Below, in pieces: positions 1 to 7,882 of a stretch of DNA of 64,000 bases (the first letter of the stretch is position 1; every line of letters starts with the position of its first letter). Both the position numbers and the translations under genes were made by a program. The notes below the pieces were generated by a model. That model ran no database searches and was not told the DNA's origin. It saw only the letters and a list, made by a program, of their open reading frames with translations. The DNA is from Paenibacillus_AR sp051594765. Lineage in GTDB: Bacteria; Bacillota; Bacilli; Paenibacillales; NBRC-103111. Location: positions 62,001 to 126,000 of the forward strand of contig NZ_JBPPGJ010000011.1 in NCBI RefSeq assembly GCF_051594765.1, read 5' to 3'.

Positions 1-25
1 TATTATTGAAGGGAGTGTGCGCCGC

Positions 26-811
26 ATGCCGGAAAGAGACGCACTGACGGAGCTAAGGGAGGATGCTGCCTTCGGGTCTGCGGACCCAAGTATGCCCGAG
101 CTTCCGGAGGAGGCCTACTGCAGCATCACCAACCGCATCGTCATCGTCAGCCCCCTGCCCCAACGAATCCACGAGCTGATCCGGGGCCTGACCGCCGCAT
201 GTTATGACGTGATGGTGTTCCACCATGGGGAACCGCAGCTCTTGTCCCGTCTGCAGGCGGATCTACTCATCGCCGACTGCACGCAGCCCTTAGAAGGACC
301 TGCTAGCTTCGAATGGCTCGACAGCCCGGAGCTCGCCGGCGTATCCAAGCTCCGGCTCCTGCCCGCCGGCAGCCCTGCGGCATCCGATGCAGGCGCCTTG
401 GCTTGGCCGTCCCCGTTCCCCAAGGCGCTTGCCGCCGTCCGCAAGCTATCGGAGGCCGGACGCTCCTCTGGGGCGGGACTTGCAGACGGCCCCTCCTCTC
501 CGGTGGACGGCACCCTCCGCTTGAACGGGCTGGTGCTGGATTTGAAGCGGCACACGGCCGCTCTCCAGGGAGCCCGGCTCGATCTGACCAAGACGGAGTT
601 CGAGCTGCTGCGCGTCCTGATCGAAGCCGAGGGCTCCGTTCAGACCCGGCAGGAGCTTCTGGACAAGGTCTGGGGCGACGAGTACTTCGGCGGCAGCAAT
701 ACCGTGGACGTACATGTGAAGACGCTGCGCCAGAAGCTGAACGACGATCCCAAGTCCCCCCGCTATATCGTCACCGTACGCGGCGTCGGCTACCGTGCCG
801 CCGACCGGTAA
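26..811 (+). CDS. Winged-helix (OmpR-type) regulator with degenerate receiver
   Basis: The C-terminal 85 or so residues form an OmpR/PhoB-type winged-helix DNA-binding domain (LTKTEFELL, then VDVHVKTLRQKL and a VRGVGYR ending). The N-terminal part is receiver-like (IVIVSPLP...LLIADCT) but lacks the paired acidic residues of a normal phosphorylation pocket, so phosphorylation is doubtful. No partner kinase lies nearby. ATG at 26 is chosen because GAAGGGAG sits 10 bases upstream. A GTG at 17 is in frame but too close to that site, and the frame stays open to the window edge, so a longer N-terminus cannot be excluded. It is followed by the peroxide-defence operon, which it might control; that is inference only. 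Confidence 0.75.
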   Translation: MPERDALTELREDAAFGSADPSMPELPEEAYCSITNRIVIVSPLPQRIHELIRGLTAACYDVMVFHHGEPQLLSRLQADLLIADCTQPLEGPASFEWLDSPELAGVSKLRLLPAGSPAASDAGALAWPSPFPKALAAVRKLSEAGRSSGAGLADGPSSPVDGTLRLNGLVLDLKRHTAALQGARLDLTKTEFELLRVLIEAEGSVQTRQELLDKVWGDEYFGGSNTVDVHVKTLRQKLNDDPKSPRYIVTVRGVGYRAADR

Positions 812-893
812 ACCGTCCTTCTCTATAACAAACCGCCTTTCATCAAGTTTTCATGAGGATTTCATCCAATCTTCATGCAGAACCAGCCGCGGC

Positions 894-937
894 TTGTTAC
901 AATGAATCCATAAGTTGTATTTAGTCTAATTCTAAAT
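894..937 (+). promoter_or_regulatory. Putative promoter with PerR-box-like palindrome
   Basis: TTGTTA (894-899) and TATTTA (918-923), 18 bases apart, could be -35 and -10. A palindrome with arms ATTTAG/CTAAAT (919-924/932-937) overlaps the -10. Its 15-base core, TTAGTCTAATTCTAA (921-935), matches the Bacillus PerR box (TTATAATNATTATAA) at 10 of 14 informative positions. The peroxide-defence genes downstream fit this reading; PerR control is inference. Confidence 0.45.
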
Positions 938-973
938 AAGACAGAGATTCATTCGGATGAGGAGGCATGCACG

Positions 974-1897
974 ATGTATGACGTGATCATTATCGGAGGC
1001 GGGCCGGCGGGAGCAACCGCGGCCCTCTATACAGCCAGAGGCAATCTGTCCACCCTGGTGCTCGACAAAGCGCCCGGAGCCGGAGCGCTGGCCCTAACCC
1101 ACAAGATTGCCAACTATCCCGGGGTGCCGGGAGACATCAGCGGCAAGGAGCTTTTGGACATCATCCGCAAGCAGGCTGAGGACTTCGGAGCGGAGTTCAA
1201 GACCACCTCCATCACGGCGGTGGATCTGGAGGGCGAGACGAAGACGGTCTTCACCTCCGACAGCATGCTCCAGGCGAAGGCGGTCATCGTCGCCACCGGC
1301 TCCAAGGGACGCAACCGGATGCTGCCGGGCGAGGAGGAGCTCCTGGGCCGCGGGGTCAGCACCTGCGCCACCTGCGACGGCGCTTTCTTCCGGGGCAAGG
1401 AGGTAGCGGTCATCGGCGACTCCGAGGAAGCGTTGGAGGAAGCGGCGGCCCTGACCAAGTTCGTCTCGAAGATTCACTTCATCATCCCCCGGGCCGAGCT
1501 GCAGGGCGTGGATCACACCCCGGAGCTGGAGAACACGGTCTGGTACACCAAGACCCGCCCCCTCGAGATCGTCGGGGAGAACAAGGTCCAGGGCGTACGG
1601 CTCAAGACCCCCGAGGGCGAAGAGAAGCTTCTCCCCGTGGACGGCGTCTTCATCTTCCTCTCCGGCAGCAAGCCAGGCACGGACTTCCTGCAGGGCCAGG
1701 TGCCGCTGGACGACAGCGGCTTCATGCAGCTGGATGCCTCCATGCAATCGCCGGTGCCGGGCGTGTTTGGAGCCGGCGAGGTGCGCCGGACACCCGTGAA
1801 GCAGGCCGTCGTCGCCGCCGCGGATGGCGCTGTCGCCGCAATGGCCGTCGACAAGTTCATTAACCGCCGGGAGTCGCTGATCCCGCAGTACAAATAA
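974..1897 (+). CDS. Thioredoxin-reductase-like FAD disulfide oxidoreductase
   Basis: At 307 residues it has the length of low-molecular-weight thioredoxin reductases. The FAD motif GGGPAG is near residues 8-13 and the redox-active CATC is Cys131/Cys134. The second nucleotide-binding region is atypical: the usual GGGxSA motif reads GDSEEA (about 148-153), and the HRR motif that contacts the NADPH 2'-phosphate is replaced by FIIPRAEL (about 169-176). The electron donor may therefore not be NADPH. First gene of an operon with a glutaredoxin-like protein (29 bases downstream) and a 2-Cys peroxiredoxin. The three could work as a split AhpF/AhpC-type peroxidase system, this protein reducing the small adaptor. 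Confidence 0.85.
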   Translation: MYDVIIIGGGPAGATAALYTARGNLSTLVLDKAPGAGALALTHKIANYPGVPGDISGKELLDIIRKQAEDFGAEFKTTSITAVDLEGETKTVFTSDSMLQAKAVIVATGSKGRNRMLPGEEELLGRGVSTCATCDGAFFRGKEVAVIGDSEEALEEAAALTKFVSKIHFIIPRAELQGVDHTPELENTVWYTKTRPLEIVGENKVQGVRLKTPEGEEKLLPVDGVFIFLSGSKPGTDFLQGQVPLDDSGFMQLDASMQSPVPGVFGAGEVRRTPVKQAVVAAADGAVAAMAVDKFINRRESLIPQYK

Positions 1898-1925
1898 TCC
1901 AACAAAATCCAAGGAGAGATCACTC

Positions 1926-2183
1926 ATGAGCAGCTTGATTCCGAATCCCAACAATCTGAAAGCCATCGTCTATTCCAGCACCCACTGCACCTATTGCAAG
2001 CAGTTGAAGACCTATCTGACCGACAACCAAGTCGAATTCGAGGAACGCAATGTTGACCTGGACGAGAAATTTGCCGAGGAGCTTCAAGCGCTGGGCATGA
2101 GCTCCGTTCCGGTGACCGTCATCGGCGGCATGACCATCCTCGGCATGAACCCCACCCGTATCAAGAAAGCCTTGGCCGGCTAA
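1926..2183 (+). CDS. Glutaredoxin-like small thiol oxidoreductase
   Basis: An 85-residue thioredoxin-fold protein with an active-site CTYC (Cys21/Cys24), the conserved SVPV cis-proline stretch, and a C-terminal GMNPTRI helix start, as in NrdH/YruB-type glutaredoxins. AAGGAGAG lies just upstream of the ATG. Placed between a thioredoxin-reductase-like flavoprotein and a peroxiredoxin, it is probably the electron carrier between them, in the role of the N-terminal domain of AhpF. That role is inferred from gene order. Confidence 0.85.
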   Translation: MSSLIPNPNNLKAIVYSSTHCTYCKQLKTYLTDNQVEFEERNVDLDEKFAEELQALGMSSVPVTVIGGMTILGMNPTRIKKALAG

Positions 2184-2224
2184 GGCCAACACACCATCCT
2201 AATTCCTAAGGAGGCACCCAACCA

Positions 2225-2785
2225 ATGACCCCTAACGATACCGTTCCTGCCGTAAAGATCGGCCAACCCGCCCCGTCCTTCAAGCTGCTCTCCACCAAGA
2301 ATCTGGAGACCCTGGAGGAAACCGTCGCCCTGGAGGATTATAAGGGCAAGTGGCTGGTGCTCTTCTTCTGGCCCTTCGATTTCACCTACGTCTGCCCGAC
2401 CGAGATCATTTCCTTAAGCGACGCCTATGAGCAATTCCTCGATTTTGACTGCGACATCGTGGGCGTATCCACCGACAGCGTGCATACCCACCGGGCCTGG
2501 ATCCAGACCCCCCGCGACCAAAAAGGCATCGGCCCCGTCGCTTACCCGCTGGGCGCCGACTTCACCAAGGAAACCGCCCGCGCTTACGGCGTACTGGATG
2601 AAGCGACAGGCGCCGCCCACCGCGGCCTGTTCATCATCGACCCGGACGGCATTCTCCGCTACCAGGTGGTCACCGACCTGAACGTGGGCCGCAGCGTCGA
2701 CGAGACCCTGCGGGTGCTCCAGGCCCTTCAGGCCGGCGGCCTGTGCCCCGCCAACTGGAAGCCGGGCGACAAGACCCTGGGCTAA
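2225..2785 (+). CDS. Typical 2-Cys peroxiredoxin (AhpC/Prx1 class)
   Basis: 186 residues, the usual AhpC length. The peroxidatic cysteine (Cys57) is in FTYVCPTE and the resolving cysteine (Cys174) in GLCPANW near the C-terminus, so this is a two-cysteine enzyme that reduces H2O2 and organic hydroperoxides in the cytoplasm. The ribosome site TAAGGAGG precedes the ATG. It ends the three-gene redox operon and is followed by a strong hairpin terminator. The reductant is probably the glutaredoxin-like protein encoded just upstream. Confidence 0.9.
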   Translation: MTPNDTVPAVKIGQPAPSFKLLSTKNLETLEETVALEDYKGKWLVLFFWPFDFTYVCPTEIISLSDAYEQFLDFDCDIVGVSTDSVHTHRAWIQTPRDQKGIGPVAYPLGADFTKETARAYGVLDEATGAAHRGLFIIDPDGILRYQVVTDLNVGRSVDETLRVLQALQAGGLCPANWKPGDKTLG

Positions 2786-2818
2786 GGATCATCCAGGCGG
2801 ATCATTTCACACCACAAA

Positions 2819-2864
2819 AAACGGTTGAGACCGGGGTCACACACCCCGTCTCAACCGTTTTTTT
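2819..2864. terminator. Bidirectional intrinsic terminator
   Basis: A long stem begins AAACGGTTGAGAC (2819-2831) and ends GTCTCAACCGTTT (2848-2860), extended by GGGGT/ACCCC around a one-base bulge. It is flanked by A-runs on the left and T-runs on the right, so it can end the peroxiredoxin operon and the opposing DUF2269 gene. Confidence 0.9.
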
Positions 2865-2869
2865 GCGGG

Positions 2870-3334
2870 TCACCAATCCGGCTTCCACACCATCAGCACC
2901 ATGGCAGCAAGCGGTGCCAGCGTGGCGGCGATGCCGTACGCGTTCCAAGCAGCCGAGGCTCTGCGGTATTCCGCCGTCCAGCGTCCCTCCCGAAGCGAAC
3001 GCTCCGCCTGCCGGATCATCTTCACCTGGGCAGGCAGGAGGGCTGCCATCCAGAGGACCCCCGACAGGGCGAATAACCCGTACGACACGCCGAGCCAGCT
3101 CCACTCGAACACCGAATACCCGCTTTCAGCCGCCAGCACATGGCCGCTCCAGAGAATCATGACGATCGACGGCAGCGTAAACAGATAGTCCGCCACCATA
3201 ATATTCTTGGCCACACGCAGGGAATGGCCCATGTCCTCCTCCCGGTCGGCCCGGATCTTCCAGAAGGCGGCCGTCAGCGCGTTCCCCACCAGCATCACGA
3301 CACCCAAAATATGAACAAACAGCCATCCGCTCAT
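2870..3334 (-). CDS. DUF2269-like four-helix integral membrane protein
   Basis: A 154-residue membrane protein with four hydrophobic segments (about residues 2-22, 45-65, 80-98 and 132-150). The N-terminal MSGWLFVHILGVVMLVGNA and overall layout fit the DUF2269 family, whose function is unknown. AAGGAGG precedes the ATG. It is the second gene of an operon behind a TetR regulator (28-base gap), so it is probably controlled by that regulator and may respond to the same ligand. Confidence 0.75.
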   Translation of the reverse strand: MSGWLFVHILGVVMLVGNALTAAFWKIRADREEDMGHSLRVAKNIMVADYLFTLPSIVMILWSGHVLAAESGYSVFEWSWLGVSYGLFALSGVLWMAALLPAQVKMIRQAERSLREGRWTAEYRRASAAWNAYGIAATLAPLAAMVLMVWKPDW

Positions 3335-3362
3335 CTTAACGGCCTCCTTCTTAATAAAAGAA

Positions 3363-4013
3363 TCATTGCGTACGGGCCAATGCCCGGTAGATCATTTCCT
3401 TGGTATATCCCGCCAGCTTGGCGATACGGGCCTCGTCGAACATCGGCATCTGGATGGCCAGGGCCACGATCCCGTGCATGGAAGCCCACAGATAATCGCT
3501 GTATGCCTCCGGGTCACCGTCCTGCAGGGCCCCCTTCTCCAAGGCATACCTCACGGTATCCTCCAGTACCTGGAACGCATGGATCCGGGGAAGCTCCTCC
3601 TCCTGCCGGGAACCGATCAGATAATCGATCCGCCACATGAACATGAGCTGGTAATAGGCCGGATGGGAAAAGCCGAATTGCAGGTAAGCCTCTCCGAGCC
3701 GGTTCAGCTTCTCCCAGGGATCGTCCGTGCTTTCCACCGACTCCGCAAGCTTATTCCGGAACCGGTTCAAGGCGTCGTCCACCACGGTGAACAAGAGATC
3801 GTCCTTGTCTGTGAAATACAGGTAGAGCGTGCCGGGAGAATACTCCATCCGCTCCGCCAGCTTCCTCATGGAGAAGCCGTTATAGCCCAGCTCCACGAAC
3901 ATGGAGCCGGCCTCCTCCAGGATCAGGTGGCGAAGCTCCTCCTTCTCCCCGCCGCGCCGGCGCCGTCCGAAACGCCTCGAGCCTCCTTCCTGGGGGGCCT
4001 TGCGGTCCGTCAT
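3363..4013 (-). CDS. TetR/AcrR family transcriptional regulator
   Basis: 216 residues with an N-terminal TetR helix-turn-helix (EEAGSMFVELGYNGFSMRKL, then YSPGTLYLYFTDK) after an Arg-rich tail, and a helical ligand/dimer domain. A perfect ribosome site (AAGGAGGGG) precedes the ATG. A TGAAC-ACC-GTTCA palindrome lies 16 bases upstream of the start, consistent with autorepression together with the downstream DUF2269 gene. The ligand is unknown. Confidence 0.9.
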   Translation of the reverse strand: MTDRKAPQEGGSRRFGRRRRGGEKEELRHLILEEAGSMFVELGYNGFSMRKLAERMEYSPGTLYLYFTDKDDLLFTVVDDALNRFRNKLAESVESTDDPWEKLNRLGEAYLQFGFSHPAYYQLMFMWRIDYLIGSRQEEELPRIHAFQVLEDTVRYALEKGALQDGDPEAYSDYLWASMHGIVALAIQMPMFDEARIAKLAGYTKEMIYRALARTQ

Positions 4014-4028
4014 GATTACCCCTCCTTA

Positions 4029-4047
4029 TAATGAACACCGTTCATTA
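4029..4047. promoter_or_regulatory. Probable TetR operator
   Basis: Perfect inverted repeat TAATGAAC-ACC-GTTCATTA with 8-base arms and a 3-base centre. TGAACnnnGTTCA is a common shape for TetR-family operators. It lies between the regulator start (4013) and the divergent AraC gene. Confidence 0.7.
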
Positions 4048-4179
4048 AAATTGATTTTACTACATTCCGTATCTGGAAGCAATCCCCATCCGATAAGAAG
4101 TTTTTGTTCGTCTATGCGGTGGAAGGGCCCGGTGGTATACTGGGGGCATCGCTTAACTGTTGACGAAAGGGTGAGCCCC

Positions 4180-5064
4180 GTGGGAATGCTTCGTTTTACC
4201 GCTCCTCCCCTGCCCTATTACATCATGAACGGGTTCGCCTCCATGCCGGTGGGTACCAAGCACGTCGGGCGGCGCAGCATCGGCGTCTTCGATCTCCTGG
4301 TCGTGACCAAGGGATGTCTCTATATCGCCGAGGAGGACCGCCGATATGAGCTGGCCCAGGGCCAGGCTCTGGTGCTGCGTCCCGATTGCCACCATTATCC
4401 GGTGCGGGGCTGCACGGAGGAGACGGACAGCTTCTGGCTCCACTTCCATACCGACGGGCCCTGGTGGGCGGACTATTCGGAAGGCGGCGAACCTCTCATG
4501 CCCGAGCCCCTGCCTCCGGTCCGGTGCCGCGGCTTTAATCCCCAACCGTTCACCATCAGCATCCCCCAGTATGCGACGCTTCGGGAGCCCGAGCTCTTGT
4601 ACCGCGATCTGGAGAGGCTGATCCAGCTGGAGGCCAGCGTCCTCCCCAGCGGGGACGGCGGCGTCATCTGGGAGCAGCAGCAGCTGTTCCAGCGGGTGCT
4701 GAAGCAGCTGTCCGCCTCTGCGGAGCCCGAAGCTACCTCTCCGGCCAAGCTGTGCGCCCAACGGGCGGCCTCTTATCTGCGCAGCCATTACAAGGACGAG
4801 ATCACGGCCAAGGAGCTGGGAGAGCAGCTGAATTTTCACCCGGTCTATATCGCACGCTGCATGCAAAAGGAGTTCGGTGTCTCGCCCTTCGAATATTTGA
4901 ACCGGTTCCGGATCGAGCAAGCCAAGCTTCTGATGGTGCAGACCGATCTGTCCATCGCCCGGATCGCCGAGGAGGTGGGCTTCCAGCAGGCCGCCTACTT
5001 CTCCACCTGCTTCACCCGCTACGAGGGGGTTCCCCCCAGAAATTACCGGAACCGATTCTCGTAA
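4180..5064 (+). CDS. AraC family transcriptional regulator
   Basis: The N-terminal half is a cupin-like sensing domain (GVFDLLVVTKG...LRPDCHHYPV). The last 100 residues carry the two AraC helix-turn-helix motifs (ITAKELGEQLNFHPVYIAR and IARIAEEVGFQQAAYFST). GTG at 4180 is preferred because AAGGGTGA lies just upstream; ATG at 4186 is also possible. A TGGTATACT extended -10 at 4133-4141 may be its promoter. It is divergent from the TetR gene. Sugar-type ligands are usual for this architecture, but no target operon is adjacent. Confidence 0.85.
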   Translation: MGMLRFTAPPLPYYIMNGFASMPVGTKHVGRRSIGVFDLLVVTKGCLYIAEEDRRYELAQGQALVLRPDCHHYPVRGCTEETDSFWLHFHTDGPWWADYSEGGEPLMPEPLPPVRCRGFNPQPFTISIPQYATLREPELLYRDLERLIQLEASVLPSGDGGVIWEQQQLFQRVLKQLSASAEPEATSPAKLCAQRAASYLRSHYKDEITAKELGEQLNFHPVYIARCMQKEFGVSPFEYLNRFRIEQAKLLMVQTDLSIARIAEEVGFQQAAYFSTCFTRYEGVPPRNYRNRFS

Positions 5065-5133
5065 GCGCCGTATTGGAATATACTTGCGTTGGCGCAAGAT
5101 CACTCATTCATCCATACAAGGAGGAACGGACCC

Positions 5134-5748
5134 ATGTTCGGTAAAGTTGCGGCAGATCTGCTCGGTTTAAGCGACATCGGCGCGGTCATCAAGAAGCAGG
5201 ATTTCGACAAGGTGGACTCCGACGATTACGTCCTGCACGAGGACCAAGAAGTCATCTATTTCCTGATCAAGTCCAAGACCGATGAATACTGCTTCACCAA
5301 CCAGGCTCTCATCCATCTGGACGGCACCAGCGCCGTCAGCAAGAAGCGGACGCTGTACCGCTATCCCTACGGCACCAACACCATCGAGAGCGTCTTTCTC
5401 GAGACCGCGGGAACCGTCGACCTGGACGTGGAGATCAAGTTCACGATCGGCGGCGTCGCCTTCTCCATCGACGTACATAAGAAGCACATCGAGGAGCTGA
5501 AGGACCTGTACAAGGCCCTGGTGAAGATCGCCTCCATCCAGCACGAGAACGAGATTCTGATGGAGTACGCGAACCGCAGCCTGCAGATGGCCTCCGATAC
5601 CGTAGGCGGCTCCTATAAGACGGACGGCACCTTGTCGGACCACTTCAACACCATCAACCAATCCGCCTTCGGCTGGCTGGAGGAGAAGCACAAGCAGTTG
5701 AAGGTCAAGGACTTCGGCGCCGTCTTCGAGAAGTTCATCAATCAATAA
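5134..5748 (+). CDS. Bacterial PH-domain protein (YvbH-like)
   Basis: 204 residues. The first 130 or so match the bacterial pleckstrin-homology fold seen in YvbH-type proteins of Bacillus (LGLSDIG, DDYVLHEDQEVIYFLIKSKTDEY, FTNQALIH). The C-terminal part is helical and charged. There is no signal peptide or membrane segment, so it is probably cytoplasmic. AAGGAGG stands 10 bases upstream of ATG 5134. The biochemical role is unknown. It is monocistronic, followed by a terminator. Confidence 0.8.
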   Translation: MFGKVAADLLGLSDIGAVIKKQDFDKVDSDDYVLHEDQEVIYFLIKSKTDEYCFTNQALIHLDGTSAVSKKRTLYRYPYGTNTIESVFLETAGTVDLDVEIKFTIGGVAFSIDVHKKHIEELKDLYKALVKIASIQHENEILMEYANRSLQMASDTVGGSYKTDGTLSDHFNTINQSAFGWLEEKHKQLKVKDFGAVFEKFINQ

Positions 5749-5768
5749 TCCGGTTATCCCAACAAAAA

Positions 5769-5810
5769 AAGGCTCCGCCAGCAGCTTGAACTGCGGCGGG
5801 GCCTTCTTGC
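5769..5810 (+). terminator. Intrinsic terminator after the PH-domain gene
   Basis: AAGGCTCCGCC (5769-5779) pairs with GGCGGGGCCTT (5795-5805) through one G-T wobble. Only a short T-rich tail follows. An A-run on the left side gives it function in the other direction too, for glnS. Confidence 0.65.
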
Positions 5811-5829
5811 ATCTTCGCGGGGGCTGGAA

Positions 5830-7488
5830 TCAGACCGCCCCGCCTTTCCACGAATCCTTCAAGGCCACAATCCGGTTGAAGACCGGCCGTCCAGGACGGG
5901 AATGCTTGCGGTCCACGGTGAAATACCCGTGTCTCATGAATTGGAACCGCTCCTCCACCGCCGCTTCTTCCAAGGATGGCTCCAGCAGGCAGTCCTTCAG
6001 CACGATGCGGGAATCCGGGCGGATCCGTTCGTCCCAGCCCTTCTCTTCGTCCACCGCCTCCTCGCCATCGGCCAACAGCTTCCCGTACAGATGAACCTCC
6101 GCTCGGACCGCGTGACGGGCGGATACCCAGTGCAGCGTCCCCTTCACCTTCCGTTCCGTGAAGCCGGAGCCGCTCAAGGTGCGGGGGTCGTAGGTGCAGC
6201 GAAGCTCCAGAATCTCCCCGGTTGCGGGATCCTTCACCATCGACTCGCAGACGATGAAGTAGGCCCCCTTCAGGCGGACCTCCCGGCCGGGAGCCAGCCG
6301 CTGGTACCCCTTCACCGGCTCCTCCAGGAAATCCTCCCGTTCAATATAGATCTCCCGCGAGAAAGGCACCGTCCGGCTGCCTAGGGACGGATCGTCCGGA
6401 TGGTTGGATACGGGCAGCCACTCCTCCTCCCCCTCCGGATAGTTGGTGATGACCACCTTCAGCGGCCGGAGCACAGCCATCCGAGCCGGGACCGTAGGCT
6501 GAAGCTCCTCCCGAAGCGTGTGCTCCAGCAAGGCCATGTCCAAGACAGACACGTCCCTGGAGACCCCGATCCGATCAAGAAAGCGCCGGATGCTGGACGG
6601 CGTATAGCCTCTGCGCCGCAGCCCCGACACGGTGGGGAGGCGGGGATCGTCCCAGCCGTCCATATAGCCGCCGGCCACCAGCTCCCGGAGATACCGCTTG
6701 GAGGTGACGGTGCCCCGTATATTCAGGCGTCCGAATTCACGCTGCTTCGGGGCCGGGGAGATGCCCAGCTTCTCCAGCACCCAGTCGTACAGCGGCCGGT
6801 GGTCCTTGAATTCGATGGAGCACAGCGAATGGGTGATTCCCTCGATAGCGTCCTGCAGCGGGTGCGCGTAATCGTACATCGGATAGATGCACCAATCGTT
6901 CCCCGTCCGATAGTGCGGGGCATGGAGGATCCGGTACAGGACCGGGTCCCTTAAGTTCATGTTGGGCGAGGCCATGTCGATCTTGGCCCGGAGCACCTTG
7001 GCACCGTTGGGAAATTCCCCTTGCCGCATACGGGCGAACAGCTCCAGATTCTCCTCGGGCGTGCGGGTCCGGTACGGACTGTCCCGGCCTGGCTCCGTCA
7101 GGGTCCCCCGGCTGCCGGCCAGCTCCTCGGCGCTCAGATCGCAGACGTAGGCGTCTCCCTGGCGGATCAAGCGTTCTGCGTACTCGTACAGCCGCTCCGA
7201 ATAGTCGGAGCCATAGTACACATGCGGGCCGGGATCATATCCCAGCCACCTCATATCCTCCAGGATGGCGGCCGCGTACTCCGCATCCTCTCTCAGAGGA
7301 TTGGTATCATCGAACCGCAGGTGAAACCGGCCGCCGAACCGGCTGGCCAGGGTATGGCTGATGCGGATGGCATAAGCATTGCCGATGTGCAGATAACCGT
7401 TAGGCTCCGGCGGGAACCGGGTGCATACGGTCCGGTCCTGCGATTGCGCCAGAACCTCATCTATAACCGTTTCCAGAAAATCACTCAT
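5830..7488 (-). CDS. glnS: Glutaminyl-tRNA synthetase
   Basis: 552 residues, essentially the length of E. coli GlnRS, with no YqeY extension. Class I signatures are present: PPEPNGYLHIGN (residues 26-37, HIGH motif) and VTSKR (261-265, KMSKS motif). DDTNP and the C-terminal anticodon-binding beta-barrels also fit GlnRS rather than GluRS. It charges tRNA-Gln directly. Most Firmicutes instead use misacylated Glu-tRNA-Gln and GatCAB, so this is a less common arrangement in the phylum. ATG 7488 is set by GGAGGTG upstream; an in-frame extension to 7851 is the T-box leader, not protein. A T-box leader controls it. Confidence 0.95.
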   Translation of the reverse strand: MSDFLETVIDEVLAQSQDRTVCTRFPPEPNGYLHIGNAYAIRISHTLASRFGGRFHLRFDDTNPLREDAEYAAAILEDMRWLGYDPGPHVYYGSDYSERLYEYAERLIRQGDAYVCDLSAEELAGSRGTLTEPGRDSPYRTRTPEENLELFARMRQGEFPNGAKVLRAKIDMASPNMNLRDPVLYRILHAPHYRTGNDWCIYPMYDYAHPLQDAIEGITHSLCSIEFKDHRPLYDWVLEKLGISPAPKQREFGRLNIRGTVTSKRYLRELVAGGYMDGWDDPRLPTVSGLRRRGYTPSSIRRFLDRIGVSRDVSVLDMALLEHTLREELQPTVPARMAVLRPLKVVITNYPEGEEEWLPVSNHPDDPSLGSRTVPFSREIYIEREDFLEEPVKGYQRLAPGREVRLKGAYFIVCESMVKDPATGEILELRCTYDPRTLSGSGFTERKVKGTLHWVSARHAVRAEVHLYGKLLADGEEAVDEEKGWDERIRPDSRIVLKDCLLEPSLEEAAVEERFQFMRHGYFTVDRKHSRPGRPVFNRIVALKDSWKGGAV

Positions 7489-7534
7489 GCGTGATGCGGC
7501 ACCTCCATTCGATATACATGCGGACAAACCAAAA

Positions 7535-7847
7535 AAGCTCCCACCCCCAAGACTTGGATTGTCTTGGGGGCGGAAGCTGTCGCTCCGCGGTGCCACCCCA
7601 GTTTGCCGGCATGTCGCCATTCCGGCCTCTTCAGGTACGGCGTGCGCTGCATCGAGGCAGACGGCGCGATACCCTAGCTCGTTAACGGGAGCTCCCGTCA
7701 TAGTCTCCCCCTGCCGTGCAGGGCTCGGTATGAGGCTCAGAGGCTTGGTTCGACCCGCCGTCCTGTACCCCTTCTCAGCTCCCGGGGCTCTCTGGTGACA
7801 GTCTTGCGAGTGTACTCTTCTCATCATCGCCGCTTCGTGTGAAGTTA
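7535..7847 (-). promoter_or_regulatory. T-box leader, Gln (CAA) specifier, with terminator
   Basis: Read on the minus strand, a kink-turn-like GATGAGAAGAGTAC and AGAGAGCC open Stem I. The 3' side of the specifier loop reads GAA-C-CAA-G, so the specifier is CAA (7745-7747), a Gln codon. The T-box sequence GGGTGGCACCGCGG lies at 7586-7599. A terminator follows: CCCCCAAGAC/GTCTTGGGGG (7544-7553/7561-7570) with a T-run. Uncharged tRNA-Gln should favour antitermination of glnS. Matching specifier and gene makes the call strong. Confidence 0.93.
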
Positions 7848-7853
7848 TCATCC

Positions 7854-7882
7854 AATGTAACCTTGCGGAGGCCGGTTGTCAA
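7854..7882 (-). promoter_or_regulatory. Sigma-A promoter of the glnS T-box leader
   Basis: On the minus strand TTGACA (7877-7882) and TACATT (7854-7859) are separated by 17 bases. The -35 overlaps the stop codon of the upstream lipoprotein gene. Confidence 0.75.

Noticed and set aside
5830..7851. 673-residue GlnRS with a 121-residue N-terminal extension
   Set aside because: The extension is the T-box leader read as protein; ATG 7488 has the ribosome site.
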